The notes under the pieces were generated by a model. It had not been told where the DNA came from. It did no database searches and saw nothing but the letters and a program-made list of their open reading frames with translations. From NCBI GenBank assembly GCA_046295175.1, contig JBKBNY010000005.1:62001-126000 (forward strand): a DNA stretch of 64,000 bases, written 5' to 3'. The position numbers and the translations under genes are program-made. This DNA is from JALOLV01 sp046295175 (GTDB taxonomy: Bacteria; Bacteroidota; Bacteroidia; Cytophagales; Spirosomataceae). Shown in pieces: positions 34,162-43,665 of the stretch. Within the stretch, counting starts at the first letter, position 1, and each line of letters begins with the position of its first letter.

Positions 34162-37100
34162 ATGTTTAAAGAAATATTCTTATTCGAAATCAGATATAGA
34201 TTAAAAAGACCTGCCACTTGGTCTTACTTTGGTATATTAATGTTGTTTGGATTAATCATGGCTATTGGCGGAAAGGGTCCAAATTCAGAGAAGGTGTTTG
34301 TGAACTCTCCTATCGCTATTGCCACCATTATATCAACCTTTAGTATTTTCGGTATTATGCTGGCCAGTGCTATTATGGGCGTTCCCGTGTATAGAGATAT
34401 TGAGCATAAAACCGAGAATTACTTTTTTTCCTATCCTATTACTGAAAAAGGCTATTTGTTAGGTCGCTTTTTTGGTTCTATGACAATACTGCTTATGGTA
34501 AGCCTGGGATTGCAATTGGGATTAATCATAGGTTTTATGATTGGCCCTTATGCGGGTTATGAAGAAGTTGAACGCTTTACAAGCTTTAATCATTGGTATT
34601 ATTTGAAGCCAACTTTAATGCTGTATTGGACAAATTTTTTCTTTGCAGGATGTATTTTCTTTGCGTTGGTTAGTTTGACAAAAAGGGTGATGTTGGCCTA
34701 TGCTGGTGGTGCCATTTTATTTATTACGTATATTATTACGATAACCTTAACGAAAGATATTGAAAAAGAAAACTTAGCAAGCTTACTGGACCCTTTTGGT
34801 TTAGGTACGTATCTGAATATTATTCGCTACTGGACGCCAGAAGAACAAAACTCGATGACGGTTCCGTTTCAAGGAATGCTTATTTGGAATCGTCTTATAT
34901 GGGTTGGTTTGGGTGTGTCAGCTCTGCTTTTTGCATTATTCCGATTTGATTTCATGAATTTTTTAAAGAAAAATTATACTTCAAAAAAGAAAAATGACAA
35001 CATAGATGAAGCCAATGTATCTGCTGCCTTTACTAAAATCCCTAAGGTTTCAAAAGAGTTCTCCAAAAGGTTAAATATTAGATTATTTATTGATTTAGCC
35101 TTTATGGAATTCAAGAACATCATTAAAGATAACTTCTTTATAGTCATTCTAATTGCTGCTGTACTCTCTCTGTTTTTTGATGCATGGTTTGGCAATCCAA
35201 TATACGGAACACCTTCGTTACCAACGACATACTATATGTTGGAGATAAAAAATGATTCGTATATGATTCTCATCTTTATCCTTATTGTATTTATAACAGG
35301 TGAAGTATTGCATCGAGAACGCAACGTTAATTATGACCAGATATTTGGTGCGTTTCCGTTACCGAATCGCGTGGTATATGGTTCTAAGTTTTTATCCATA
35401 GTGATGATTAGCTTTGTCTTAGTTAATATCATTATGTTTAACGGTGTACTCATCCAAATCATTAAAGGGTATTTCAATTTCGATTTTGATATGTACTTCA
35501 CCGATTTGTATTTAATTGAATTTCCGAAGTACATCATTTTCGTTTTATTGGCCTTTTTTGTGCATTCGTTAGTGACCAAAAAGTTTATGGGACACGTTAT
35601 TGCTATGGCGATTTGGGCATTCATTTTTGGATTGAATCAATTTGCCAATATAGACAACAATTTATACTTGTATAGTTACTCACCAAACTATACGTTATCT
35701 GACATGAATGGATTTGGGCATTTTGCCGAAGCGTTATTTTGGTTCAGAACCTATTGGTTGGCTTGTGGTGGCGTTTTACTAATTATTGGGTATTTATTCT
35801 GGAAACGTGGAACCGACTCTGGTAGAAAAGCACGTTGGCAAATAGCAAGAGAGCGATTGAATGTTAGAACCACTTCAGCATTCTTTATTTTGCTTTGCAT
35901 TTTTATGGGTTCGGGTGGCTTTATTTATTACAATACTACAATTCTGAACAACTACAAAACAGAAAAAGAAAGAATTATTGCTTCTGCCGAATATGAAAAA
36001 CAACTTAGCAAGTATGATAAAATTGCACAACCAAAAGTTATTGATGTAAAAGTAAACGCCGATTTATTTCCAGAAAACAGGTCAGCCAAAATTAAGGTAA
36101 CCTATAAAATGGTAAATAAATCTGATGAAGTTATCAACGCTTTACATTTGAATTGGGGTCCGGAAGATGTACTAAAAAAAGAAGTAAATACCTTTACTAT
36201 TGAAGGTAAAACTCCAAAACTTACTAAAAAGTACAAAGATTTTGGTTATGAAATTTATGCTTTCGACAAACCATTACAACCTAAGGATACCATTACAATG
36301 GTTTTACAAGTTACTGGTTTCTATAAAGGGTTTCCTAATGATGGTTCGAGTTCCGATATTGTACACAACGGTACATTTTTAAACAACAACTTCATCCCTT
36401 CTTTTGGTTATGATACCCAAGGCGAGCTAACAAGTGACCAAGACAGAAAAAAATACAAGCTGCCTATTAAAGATTATCAGGAACCACCACAAACCGATGC
36501 CTGGGGATTGAGTAATCTATTATTTAACGATGATGGTGATTTTATCTCTTTTGAAGGAACAGTGAGTACAGCACCCAACCAAATTGCTATTATGCCAGGC
36601 TATTTGCAGAAAAAATGGAAAGCCAATGGCAGACAGTATTTTACTTATAAAATGAATGATAAGTTAGACTTTTTCTATAACATTTCGTCTGCTAAATATG
36701 CTGTTCATAAAGAAGTTTGGCAAGGCAAAGCCGGCGAAAAAGTAAATATAGAAATATACCATCATCCAACACATACCTATAATATTGCTCGTTTTGTAAA
36801 AAGCGTAAAACACTCGCTGGATTATTATTCAGAGAATTATGGCCCGTACCAGTACACTCAAATGCGGATACTCGAATTCCCCCGTTATGCCAGTTTTGCA
36901 CAATCCTTTCCTAATACGGTTCCGTTTGCAGAAAGTTTTGGCTGGGTAGGAGATTTTAGTGTCCCAAATAATTTGGATTACGTTTATACAGTAACCGCAC
37001 ATGAAGTTGCTCATCAATGGTGGAGTCATCAAGTTATGCCTTCTGCAACTCGTGGTGCCAATCAAATTTCAGAATCTATGGCGGAGTATTCTTCGTTGAT

Positions 37101-37791
37101 GGTCATGAAAAAAGAATATGGAGTAGATGCCATGCAAAAATTTTTAAAAGAAGATTTGGATACGTATTTACGTAGTAGAGCAAACGAAAGTAAGTTTGAG
37201 AAAACATTGATGGACAATGATAATCAGAAATATGTGTGGTATCAAAAAGGCAGTTTGGTACTTTATGGTCTTCAAGATTTAATAGGTGAAAAGAACTTAA
37301 ATAATGCTTTCAAAGCCTATGTAGAGTCAGCACGTTTCAGAGAAAAAGCACCTTTCACTACTACATTAGAATGGTATGACTTTATTAAGGCGGCGACACC
37401 GGCTGACTTACAGTATTACATAGAAGATAGTTTCAAAAAGATTACACTTTATTCTAACAAGATTACAAATGCTTACTATAAAAAAGTAGCCAACGGCAAC
37501 TATGAAGTAACTCTCGAAGTTGAAAGTTCTAAAAGCTATTTTGATGGTAATGGTAAGTTATTATCTACAGGAACTAAACCAAACTTATTAGAAATTGCAG
37601 TATTTGATAATGATACTAAAAACAAACAAGGTATGACTACAAAGATACCTTTAGTTATGAAGAAAGTTTGGGTGAAACCAGGAAAATCTACCTATACTTT
37701 TATCACTAACAAACTGCCAATCAAAGCAGGTGTCGACCCGTATAACAAAATGATAGACAGGATTCCGGATGATAACATAAAGACATTATAG
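34162..37791 (+). CDS. Fusion of ABC-2 type permease and M1-family aminopeptidase
   Basis: A 1209-residue protein. Residues 1-590 hold two ABC-2-like permease units with six helices each (the first starting RPATWSYFGILMLFG, the second LAFMEFKNIIKDNFF). Residues 620-1209 form an extracytoplasmic M1 gluzincin domain with HEVAHQWW near residue 946 and the third zinc ligand Glu in SMAEYSSL about 20 residues later. HExxH-x18-E is therefore complete. Fusion of a permease with a metallopeptidase implies that transport and peptide cleavage are coupled, for example processing of an exported or imported peptide; this is inference. Such fusions occur in other Bacteroidota, and the ATPase gene precedes it. 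Confidence 0.85.
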   Translation: MFKEIFLFEIRYRLKRPATWSYFGILMLFGLIMAIGGKGPNSEKVFVNSPIAIATIISTFSIFGIMLASAIMGVPVYRDIEHKTENYFFSYPITEKGYLLGRFFGSMTILLMVSLGLQLGLIIGFMIGPYAGYEEVERFTSFNHWYYLKPTLMLYWTNFFFAGCIFFALVSLTKRVMLAYAGGAILFITYIITITLTKDIEKENLASLLDPFGLGTYLNIIRYWTPEEQNSMTVPFQGMLIWNRLIWVGLGVSALLFALFRFDFMNFLKKNYTSKKKNDNIDEANVSAAFTKIPKVSKEFSKRLNIRLFIDLAFMEFKNIIKDNFFIVILIAAVLSLFFDAWFGNPIYGTPSLPTTYYMLEIKNDSYMILIFILIVFITGEVLHRERNVNYDQIFGAFPLPNRVVYGSKFLSIVMISFVLVNIIMFNGVLIQIIKGYFNFDFDMYFTDLYLIEFPKYIIFVLLAFFVHSLVTKKFMGHVIAMAIWAFIFGLNQFANIDNNLYLYSYSPNYTLSDMNGFGHFAEALFWFRTYWLACGGVLLIIGYLFWKRGTDSGRKARWQIARERLNVRTTSAFFILLCIFMGSGGFIYYNTTILNNYKTEKERIIASAEYEKQLSKYDKIAQPKVIDVKVNADLFPENRSAKIKVTYKMVNKSDEVINALHLNWGPEDVLKKEVNTFTIEGKTPKLTKKYKDFGYEIYAFDKPLQPKDTITMVLQVTGFYKGFPNDGSSSDIVHNGTFLNNNFIPSFGYDTQGELTSDQDRKKYKLPIKDYQEPPQTDAWGLSNLLFNDDGDFISFEGTVSTAPNQIAIMPGYLQKKWKANGRQYFTYKMNDKLDFFYNISSAKYAVHKEVWQGKAGEKVNIEIYHHPTHTYNIARFVKSVKHSLDYYSENYGPYQYTQMRILEFPRYASFAQSFPNTVPFAESFGWVGDFSVPNNLDYVYTVTAHEVAHQWWSHQVMPSATRGANQISESMAEYSSLMVMKKEYGVDAMQKFLKEDLDTYLRSRANESKFEKTLMDNDNQKYVWYQKGSLVLYGLQDLIGEKNLNNAFKAYVESARFREKAPFTTTLEWYDFIKAATPADLQYYIEDSFKKITLYSNKITNAYYKKVANGNYEVTLEVESSKSYFDGNGKLLSTGTKPNLLEIAVFDNDTKNKQGMTTKIPLVMKKVWVKPGKSTYTFITNKLPIKAGVDPYNKMIDRIPDDNIKTL

Positions 37792-38173
37792 GAAAAAATC
37801 ACAGATTTTCCTTAAAAAAGAAATGTTTAATTATTCTTATTGAATCTAAATACATTTTAAACTAAGTACATTCAATTTTTCCCGCAGAAGGTCGCAGAAT
37901 TAAAAACGCTGACTATCGCAAATGAATAAGTAATCAGCGAATATCTCCGTTACTAAATCAGCGGGAATCTGCGAGAAAAAAATCATACTAATTTAGTTTA
38001 CAGTGTACTAAAACTACCTAACATTCAGGTAAAATAATGTCGCCAATAACAAAATCCGTACACGAGCAAATATTTTAAAATAATAAAACAGTTCGGCTTT
38101 TTTCTTAATAACAATCGGAGTCCTGAAAACATTATCAGCGGCTAAATAGACTAAAAATCAAATAAATAAACTC
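37792..38173. other. Intergenic region with REP-like inverted repeats
   Basis: The 382-bp gap holds a hairpin GGAAAAAATC/GATTTTCC just after the stop, then a run containing GCAGAAGGTCGCAGAATT, ACGCTGACTATCGC, AATCAGCG and AATCAGCGGGAATCTGCG, repeat-family sequence also seen at 16047 and 16835. Around 38090-38150 a G/C-richer section (CAGTTCGGCTT, AGCGGCTAAATAG) may be another boundary element. No gene is evident. Confidence 0.5.
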
Positions 38174-38992
38174 ATGAAGAAACTTATTTTGAAAATATTT
38201 TTTGCAACTTTTTTTCTTTGTTTATACAAAGCTAAAGCACAAAAAAATGATACAATCCAAATAGATGGAACAAACATTAACACCAAAGTTTTAAAAGAAG
38301 GTGTTCACCGTTACCTTGTGTATTTTAAAATGAATAAGGATGCCCCACGAACAGAAACACAATTTTGGACAAGAACAATTAAACGAAGCGACTACAATGG
38401 AAAGCAAGTGATTGAGATTACACAAGAGTGGGAAGATAAGGATAGTGTAATACATACTGTAAAATCTATTTCAAATGCTGCAACAATGCAACCTCTGTAT
38501 CATAAAACATGGTGGAAGGTTAAAACATCAAGAACAGCCGCCACCAAAACTGTTACTGAAACAATTGTTGATTTTGCGAATAAAACAGTTCACCTTAACG
38601 GCAACTTATTGAGCGATTCAGTTACAACCCGACAGGCCAAAGCCATCTGGGATGCCTATAAATCATCTGTTGATAAATATTATCTAAACTGGCATTTAGA
38701 TTTAGAAACATTTCCGTTGTTGCCGTATAAAAATGGAGTAACATTTCTAATTCCTTTTTATGATCCGGGGACCTCGTCTAAGTATCAAACTGTTGCTTAT
38801 ACTGTAACAGGTTCGGCACAGCTTATCGGATACGATTCTCAAAAAATTGATTGCTGGCTGTTGGAGCATAACAGTAAAGGTAATAAGGAGGTATTTTGGA
38901 TAAGTAAAAAAACAAAAGAAGTATTAAAGCTGGAACAAGAGTTGAATAAAACAATGTACCGATACAAAATAAAGCTGGGTTTTAGCATGTAG
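38174..38992 (+). CDS. Secreted DUF3108-like hypothetical protein
   Basis: A 272-residue protein with a signal peptide (to about KAKAQ, residue 22). The mature part is beta-rich and has the layout of DUF3108/LolA-like half-barrels: repeated strands such as QVIEITQEWEDKD and a C-terminal EVFWISKKTKEVLKLEQEL. No catalytic residues are evident. Its neighbour at 39110 has a similar N-terminal fold, so they may act on the same surface process. Moderate confidence in the fold, none in the function. Confidence 0.55.
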   Translation: MKKLILKIFFATFFLCLYKAKAQKNDTIQIDGTNINTKVLKEGVHRYLVYFKMNKDAPRTETQFWTRTIKRSDYNGKQVIEITQEWEDKDSVIHTVKSISNAATMQPLYHKTWWKVKTSRTAATKTVTETIVDFANKTVHLNGNLLSDSVTTRQAKAIWDAYKSSVDKYYLNWHLDLETFPLLPYKNGVTFLIPFYDPGTSSKYQTVAYTVTGSAQLIGYDSQKIDCWLLEHNSKGNKEVFWISKKTKEVLKLEQELNKTMYRYKIKLGFSM

Positions 38993-39109
38993 ATAGTAAA
39001 TCTAAAATTTTCTGAGGTGAAAGTGTTCCGCCTCAGTGGTACACTTGATGCTAACTGATGCACCCTCGATTGCATTGTGGAATTTGAAACTCATAAAAAC
39101 AGACAGATT

Positions 39110-40480
39110 ATGAATATAAAAGACCAAATAAAAGGACTAATTCAAAAACCCATCTTTGCTGCTTTTTTACTAACAATATCGCTTTATAGTTTTGCCCAAA
39201 AAGCCAATATTATTCAACCGAGTAGCACAAGTATCAATGCTGAACTACTTAACACTGGAAGTTTTACATGGGAACAAAAAGTGAACAATCTCTTTAATAC
39301 AGGTAATCCTCAATCACCAAATAGACGTTTTGTGACGATTAACAAGTCAGCAAAGGAAATAACCATTGTAGAACGAATTACAGAAAATGGAAAGGATGTG
39401 GTTAAAAGAAAATCCGTTTTAAACGCCAAAACATTTGAACCTATAACTGCTACATCAGAGACAGAAACGTTTTCTTACAATTTAACGTTTGGAAGTAAGA
39501 TAAAAGGGGAATTAGAAAACTATGCAACTGGAGAAAAAGAAAAGTTTGACGTTTCTATTGAAGAGAAATTTTTTCTTGGCAGTTCGTTAGAAATTCTGAT
39601 AAGCATTTTACCATTAAAAGAAGGTTATAAGGCATTTATTCCCCAAGTAACATTTGACCAGGGCTACAGGACCAAAGTGATGCGTTGGGAAATAGAAAAG
39701 GTACAAGAGCTTAAAACACCCTCTTGCAGAACAGGTGAAATAAAAGATGTGTTTTTAGTAGAACTCCGAAACACACTTACCATTACTGAAACCTATAAAA
39801 TAGTAATAGACAAAAAAACAAGAAGAATACTAACACTTGTATATAATGGCAGCAGTGAAAAATTTTATGAAGATAACTTAGAAGATATAAATCCAATAAA
39901 AACAAAGTTTAATGTTAATGAAGCCAACGCCATGATTAGCAAGGGTACTGCAAAGATTAATGGCAGAGCATATACTGTGGACGAAAATAAGCCAAGGACT
40001 ATAATGGAGAGTCTTAAAAGTAGAGACAAAATACGAGCCCCCAAAGGGAGTATTGTAATGCTCATACCGAATACACCCTATTTTAAAGAGTGGGTAGATT
40101 TCAATCTTTCAGTACAAAAGAAATTCCCGGGTACAATTGTTGGAGGACAGGTAATTAGTGGTTGTGGTCCTTATCCATTACCATTGGAAGTAAAAGAACA
40201 AACGCTTCTTACAGAAGTTATAGACAATAAAGGCAGTTTTTCATTCCAAAATTTGAAACCTGGAGAATATTATTTAGCAGTTCAGTTTGTAGCTACAAAA
40301 TATACCCATACTACTCGTACGCCAAACGGCTCTTATAATATTACTATTAATCCTGACGGTTCGGGTAGTGCAACCCAAAATGTGGATGTTATACAATGGG
40401 GTTCTCCAACTAATGTAATGAACATTAAATTAGTGACAATTAAAAAAGAGGGAGAAGAAGTTAAGGTGGATTTGGACTAA
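39110..40480 (+). CDS. Secreted protein with DUF3108-like and carboxypeptidase-regulatory-like domains
   Basis: A 456-residue protein from ATG 39110 with a hydrophobic signal/anchor (FAAFLLTISLYSFAQ, cleavage near residue 33). Residues 40-270 resemble the beta-sheet fold of the preceding gene (ITIVERITENGKDV, FETITATSETETF-like strands). Residues 330-450 look like a carboxypeptidase-regulatory domain (FSFQNLKPGEYYLAVQF, LVTIKKEG). The earlier in-frame start at 39077 lacks the signal at its head. Probably periplasmic or surface; function unknown. Confidence 0.55.
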   Translation: MNIKDQIKGLIQKPIFAAFLLTISLYSFAQKANIIQPSSTSINAELLNTGSFTWEQKVNNLFNTGNPQSPNRRFVTINKSAKEITIVERITENGKDVVKRKSVLNAKTFEPITATSETETFSYNLTFGSKIKGELENYATGEKEKFDVSIEEKFFLGSSLEILISILPLKEGYKAFIPQVTFDQGYRTKVMRWEIEKVQELKTPSCRTGEIKDVFLVELRNTLTITETYKIVIDKKTRRILTLVYNGSSEKFYEDNLEDINPIKTKFNVNEANAMISKGTAKINGRAYTVDENKPRTIMESLKSRDKIRAPKGSIVMLIPNTPYFKEWVDFNLSVQKKFPGTIVGGQVISGCGPYPLPLEVKEQTLLTEVIDNKGSFSFQNLKPGEYYLAVQFVATKYTHTTRTPNGSYNITINPDGSGSATQNVDVIQWGSPTNVMNIKLVTIKKEGEEVKVDLD

Positions 40481-40508
40481 TAAAAACTACCGCAACATAA
40501 TATTGGCA

Positions 40509-41327
40509 ATGGATTTAAACCCAAAAACATACGAACCAAATAAAAATTTGACAGAATTCGTCAAACGGTATTGGACATTAGATGGTGTAAAGGAAAATAT
40601 ACCTCTCAAAAACACCATTGTACCAGACGGAACGATGAAATTAATTTTTCATTATGGCGACACTTACAAACATCATTCTCAAAATGGAGAGATTACAATT
40701 TTACCAAAATGCTTTTTAATTGGACAATTGACAAAGCCCTATGTGATTGAACCGGTAGGAGTAACAGGTAGTTTTGTTGTACAATTCAAACCAAATGGCT
40801 TTTTGCCTTTTACATCAATTCCAATCAAAAAAATGGAAAACACTGCGGTTCCATTAGACATTTTATTTGGAGAAGAGGGCATAAAACTTAGCAATCAAAT
40901 CTTAAACGCAAACTCTACATCTGAAAGAATTCAAATTATTGAAGCCTTTCTTTTTAAACAATTAGCTGACAGAAAGAACATTGACAATATCGTAAAATCA
41001 ACTATTGAAACCATCTTCAAAACAAATGGGCAGTTTTCTATAAATGCATTTTCAAAAAACTATAACATAAACCGAAGACAATTAGCTCGGAAATTTGCTT
41101 CAACCATTGGGTTAAGTCCAAAGCAACTTGCAAAAACAATTAGAATTCAAACGACATTGAAAGTATTGTTGAATGAAGAGATTTCAAGTCTAACTGATTT
41201 GGCTTATGAAAACGAATATTTTGACCAAGCCCATTTCATAAAAGAATTTAAGGAATTCACGGGTTTAACACCAAAGAAGTTTTTCGGTGATGACCTTAAA
41301 ATGTCTCTGATTTTTGACAAAAAATAG
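40509..41327 (+). CDS. AraC-family transcriptional regulator (DUF6597-type ligand domain)
   Basis: A 272-residue protein from ATG 40509. The N-terminal domain (PNKNLTEFVKRYWTLDG; PDGTMKLIFHYGD; VVQFKPNGFLPFT) is typical of the DUF6597 class, and the C-terminal 100 residues are a double helix-turn-helix with the final FDQAHFIKEFKEFTGLTPKKF signature. The cognate signal is unknown; the VOC and TfoX-type genes 90-470 bp downstream are plausible targets since all point the same way. Confidence 0.85.
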   Translation: MDLNPKTYEPNKNLTEFVKRYWTLDGVKENIPLKNTIVPDGTMKLIFHYGDTYKHHSQNGEITILPKCFLIGQLTKPYVIEPVGVTGSFVVQFKPNGFLPFTSIPIKKMENTAVPLDILFGEEGIKLSNQILNANSTSERIQIIEAFLFKQLADRKNIDNIVKSTIETIFKTNGQFSINAFSKNYNINRRQLARKFASTIGLSPKQLAKTIRIQTTLKVLLNEEISSLTDLAYENEYFDQAHFIKEFKEFTGLTPKKFFGDDLKMSLIFDKK

Positions 41328-41412
41328 TCTTGTCCCATTTTTACAATTTTGCCGATTTAGTTGATTATAGTTTTGCATCGCAATAATGCAAAAAATTAAA
41401 AATTATAGTAAA

Positions 41413-41787
41413 ATGGCAAATGTAAATCCAGTTGGTTGGTTTGACCTCCATGTAGCAAACTTAGACCGAGCAAAGAAATTCTACGAAACAGTTTTTAATT
41501 TAACGTTGACTGATGCACCAATTGAATGGGGTAAGCAATCATTCTTTCCTTTCAGCCCTGAAAGTCACGACATTTCAGGTGCATTGGTGGAGAAAGCCGA
41601 TTTTGTTCCGAGTAGTAACAATACGGTTGTCTATTTTGAAACCGAAGATAATATTGCTGAAGAACAAAGAATTGAAGCAGCAGGTGGAAAAGTGGTACAA
41701 CCTAAAACGAATATTGGTGAATTTGGCTTCATTTCAATTTTCATTGACACAGAAGGTAATACAGTTGGACTTCATTCACGTAAATAA
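41413..41787 (+). CDS. VOC-family (glyoxalase/bleomycin-resistance-like) protein
   Basis: A 124-residue single VOC domain from ATG 41413 (an upstream ATG at 41386 is in a short leader). The pattern PVGWFDLHVANLDRAKKFYETVF and the C-terminal EFGFISIFIDTEGNTVGLHS are those of family members. The metal-ligand His at the start of the domain and Glu near the end can be proposed (H at residue 11, E in DTEGN). Likely acts on a small electrophile or is a regulator partner; it follows the AraC gene and precedes the TfoX-like gene by 9 bp. Confidence 0.75.
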   Translation: MANVNPVGWFDLHVANLDRAKKFYETVFNLTLTDAPIEWGKQSFFPFSPESHDISGALVEKADFVPSSNNTVVYFETEDNIAEEQRIEAAGGKVVQPKTNIGEFGFISIFIDTEGNTVGLHSRK

Positions 41788-41796
41788 TTTTCATTA

Positions 41797-42165
41797 ATGG
41801 CTTACGACACAAATCTTGCTGACAGAGTTAGAGAATATCTTGCAGAAATACCAGATATAGACATTGAAGAAAAACAAATGTTCAATGTGCTAAATTTTAT
41901 GGTGAACGGCAAGACTTGTGTTTGCGTAAGCAGTGAGAAGTTAATGTTGCGTTTTGACCCAAGCCGACAAGAAGAACTTTACGAAAAAGATGGTTATGAG
42001 ACAATGTTGATGAAAGGCAAAGAATACAAAGGTTATTGCTATATAAATCCTGATGGGTTTAAAAACAGAAAAGACTTTGAATTTTTCTTAAACTTGTGCC
42101 TTGAATACAATAAAGTTGCAAAATCATCTAAGAAACGCAGGGTGAATAAAACAACGAACAGCTAA
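41797..42165 (+). CDS. TfoX/Sxy N-terminal domain protein
   Basis: A 122-residue protein starting MAYDTNLADRVREYL, with the TfoX-N pattern EEKQMFNVLNFMVNGKTCVCV and a Lys/Arg-rich tail (SSKKRRVNKTT). TfoX N-terminal-domain proteins without the C-terminal domain are common in Bacteroidota; competence regulation is known only for full-length proteins in Gammaproteobacteria, so the role is open. The preceding VOC gene ends 9 bp upstream; both are probably co-transcribed. Confidence 0.75.
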   Translation: MAYDTNLADRVREYLAEIPDIDIEEKQMFNVLNFMVNGKTCVCVSSEKLMLRFDPSRQEELYEKDGYETMLMKGKEYKGYCYINPDGFKNRKDFEFFLNLCLEYNKVAKSSKKRRVNKTTNS

Positions 42166-42236
42166 CAAGGGGTTTGACAAAAGTAGGGCAGACGGAATTC
42201 TATTTCCACCCCTTCGCCAAGCCTATTTCGTTGATA
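42153..42236. other. attC-like element
   Basis: AACGAA (42153-42158) and TTCGTT (42227-42232) are complementary ends, with GCTAACAAGGGGTTTGAC and CGCCAAGCC as further, imperfect internal arms. It spans about 80 nt. It overlaps the last 13 bp of the TfoX-like gene and abuts the right copy of the repeated module. Confidence 0.4.
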
Positions 42237-42271
42237 GCAAGCATACCACAAGACCCTAAGCATTGTAAGTT

Positions 42272-42595
42272 TTAACTTGCTGACATTTGTTTTTCACCCC
42301 AAGTTCGCATTAGACTAATAAACGGAATTAATTCTTTCCCTGTATCGGTCAATGAATATTCAACCTTCGGTGGAACTTCCAAATAAACTTTTCTGACAAT
42401 TAGTTCATCGGCTTCCAATTCTTTTAGCGTTTGTGTAAGCATTTTTGGTGTTATACCCACCACTGCTCTTTTTAATTCCCCATATCTCAAAAAACCATCT
42501 CTCAATATCCATAAAATTCGTCCTTTATACTTTCCACCTATTCGTTGGAAAGCATAATCAACTGCACAATGTGCCTTATTAATTTTATTCTTCAT
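42272..42595 (-). CDS. HxlR-family winged-helix transcriptional regulator
   Basis: A 107-residue HxlR/MarR-type regulator: CAVDYAFQRIGGKYKGRILWIL at the N-terminus, the recognition helix region GELKRAVVGITPKMLTQTLKEL, the wing VPPKVEYSLTDTGKEL and a C-terminal dimerisation tail ending in EKQMSAS. A single N-terminal Cys (C10) is at the usual HxlR redox-sensing position. It is divergent from the CPBP protease gene, which it probably regulates. Confidence 0.9.
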   Translation of the reverse strand: MKNKINKAHCAVDYAFQRIGGKYKGRILWILRDGFLRYGELKRAVVGITPKMLTQTLKELEADELIVRKVYLEVPPKVEYSLTDTGKELIPFISLMRTWGEKQMSAS

Positions 42596-42641
42596 TTATT
42601 ATAAAACTTAAAACATTGATAATCAGCAATACTATCTTTTT

Positions 42642-42656
42642 AGTATGTAGGCTACT
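42642..42656. promoter_or_regulatory. Candidate HxlR operator in the divergent intergenic region
   Basis: The inverted repeat AGTA-N7-TACT and the second TATGTACTT copy shortly downstream are preserved in the decayed left module (TTGGTATGTAGGCTAC there), the part of the intergenic region that has changed least. Conservation and symmetry suggest a regulator site. Confidence 0.4.
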
Positions 42657-42736
42657 TTATTGTATGTACTTGCTGTAAAGATAATAAAGAATTTTCTTTG
42701 TATAAAATTTTCAAATACAATAAATCAAAAGAAACA

Positions 42737-43591
42737 ATGAATGTATTAACCAAAAGAGTGCTGCATTTTCCAATAACAAAAATTATCATTGGGATTGTCG
42801 TTCCTTTTTCTCTATTTGTCGTAATTCAAAACTTTGTTTTGAAACCATTTTTTTATAGCATTATCCAAGATAAAAATATTGCTAATCCAATTATTCACTT
42901 TATTTCTTTTCTTGTTTTATTAACCGCTTATTACTATTTATTCCGTTTTTATGATAAAAGAGAAGTAACAGAGTTATCCACCAAGCATTTACTCAAAGAA
43001 ATGTTTGGTGGATTTTTCTTTGGATTTTTTACAATTTCCTTTTCTATTTTCATTTTATACTTATTAGGGTATTACCAGGCTTTTAGTATTTCAACAGCTC
43101 ACTACCCAATAAAGTTTTTCACATTATTAATGTTCGCGGCCATAGTTGAAGACTTGTTTCATAGAGGGTTAATCGTTCGTATCTGTGAAAATTGGTTAGG
43201 TACTAACTTAAGCCTTGTCATTGGAATGTTAGTAGAAATGCAACATATTTTTAATCCAAATTTCACCCTATTTAGTCTTTTTTCAACTTTGATTTGGGGA
43301 TTTACTTTGGGAATGATGTTTATCTATACGAAAAGAATTTGGCTACCATTTTTCTTCCATTTAGGTTGGAATTTTTCTCAGCCATTTTATGGTTCAAATC
43401 TCACCGGGCTAAATGATATGGGCAGTATCATTCAATCAACTTTCACCGGTCCTGAACTATTAACAGGTGGTGCAGTTGGAATTGAAGATTCAATTTTTAC
43501 AACATCTTTTTTATTACTTATAGGAATAGTACTTTATTATCTTGCAAAAAAAGAAGGCAAAATTATCAAAGGTAAACTGTTTAAAAAATGA
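42737..43591 (+). CDS. CPBP-family intramembrane metalloprotease-like protein
   Basis: A 284-residue membrane protein from ATG 42737 with about seven helices. The first CPBP motif is VEDLFHRG (relatives usually EExxxR; here ED and an Arg two residues later), followed by GMLVEMQHIFNP, where a His is in the second motif, and a third motif in FFFHLGWNFSQP. The E-x-x-R variant with D leaves activity open. It overlaps the cupin remnant by 4 bp and is divergent from its likely repressor, HxlR. The decayed left copy shows the same order. Confidence 0.8.
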   Translation: MNVLTKRVLHFPITKIIIGIVVPFSLFVVIQNFVLKPFFYSIIQDKNIANPIIHFISFLVLLTAYYYLFRFYDKREVTELSTKHLLKEMFGGFFFGFFTISFSIFILYLLGYYQAFSISTAHYPIKFFTLLMFAAIVEDLFHRGLIVRICENWLGTNLSLVIGMLVEMQHIFNPNFTLFSLFSTLIWGFTLGMMFIYTKRIWLPFFFHLGWNFSQPFYGSNLTGLNDMGSIIQSTFTGPELLTGGAVGIEDSIFTTSFLLLIGIVLYYLAKKEGKIIKGKLFKK

Positions 43592-43665
43592 ATTTAAACG
43601 ATGCGTTTTTAGGTCTTGTCAACTATTTTTCACCGAAAGTAATTATTATAACAACTTATACTTGA
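43588..43665 (+). pseudogene. Cupin gene remnant
   Basis: Starts at the ATG overlapping the CPBP stop (ATGA) and matches the first 17 codons of the intact cupin at 31341 (MNLNDAFLGL-NYFSP), then runs into unrelated sequence and stops at TGA 43663-43665. The metal-binding core is missing. Confidence 0.85.

Larger units (their letters stand above)
42237..43640. repeat. Long imperfect direct repeat, right copy (HxlR-CPBP-cupin module)
   Basis: Collinear with 30303-31390 but without the deletions; identity begins at GCAAGCATACCA and ends in the cupin gene remnant. The copies lie about 11.9 kb apart in direct orientation. Confidence 0.85.
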
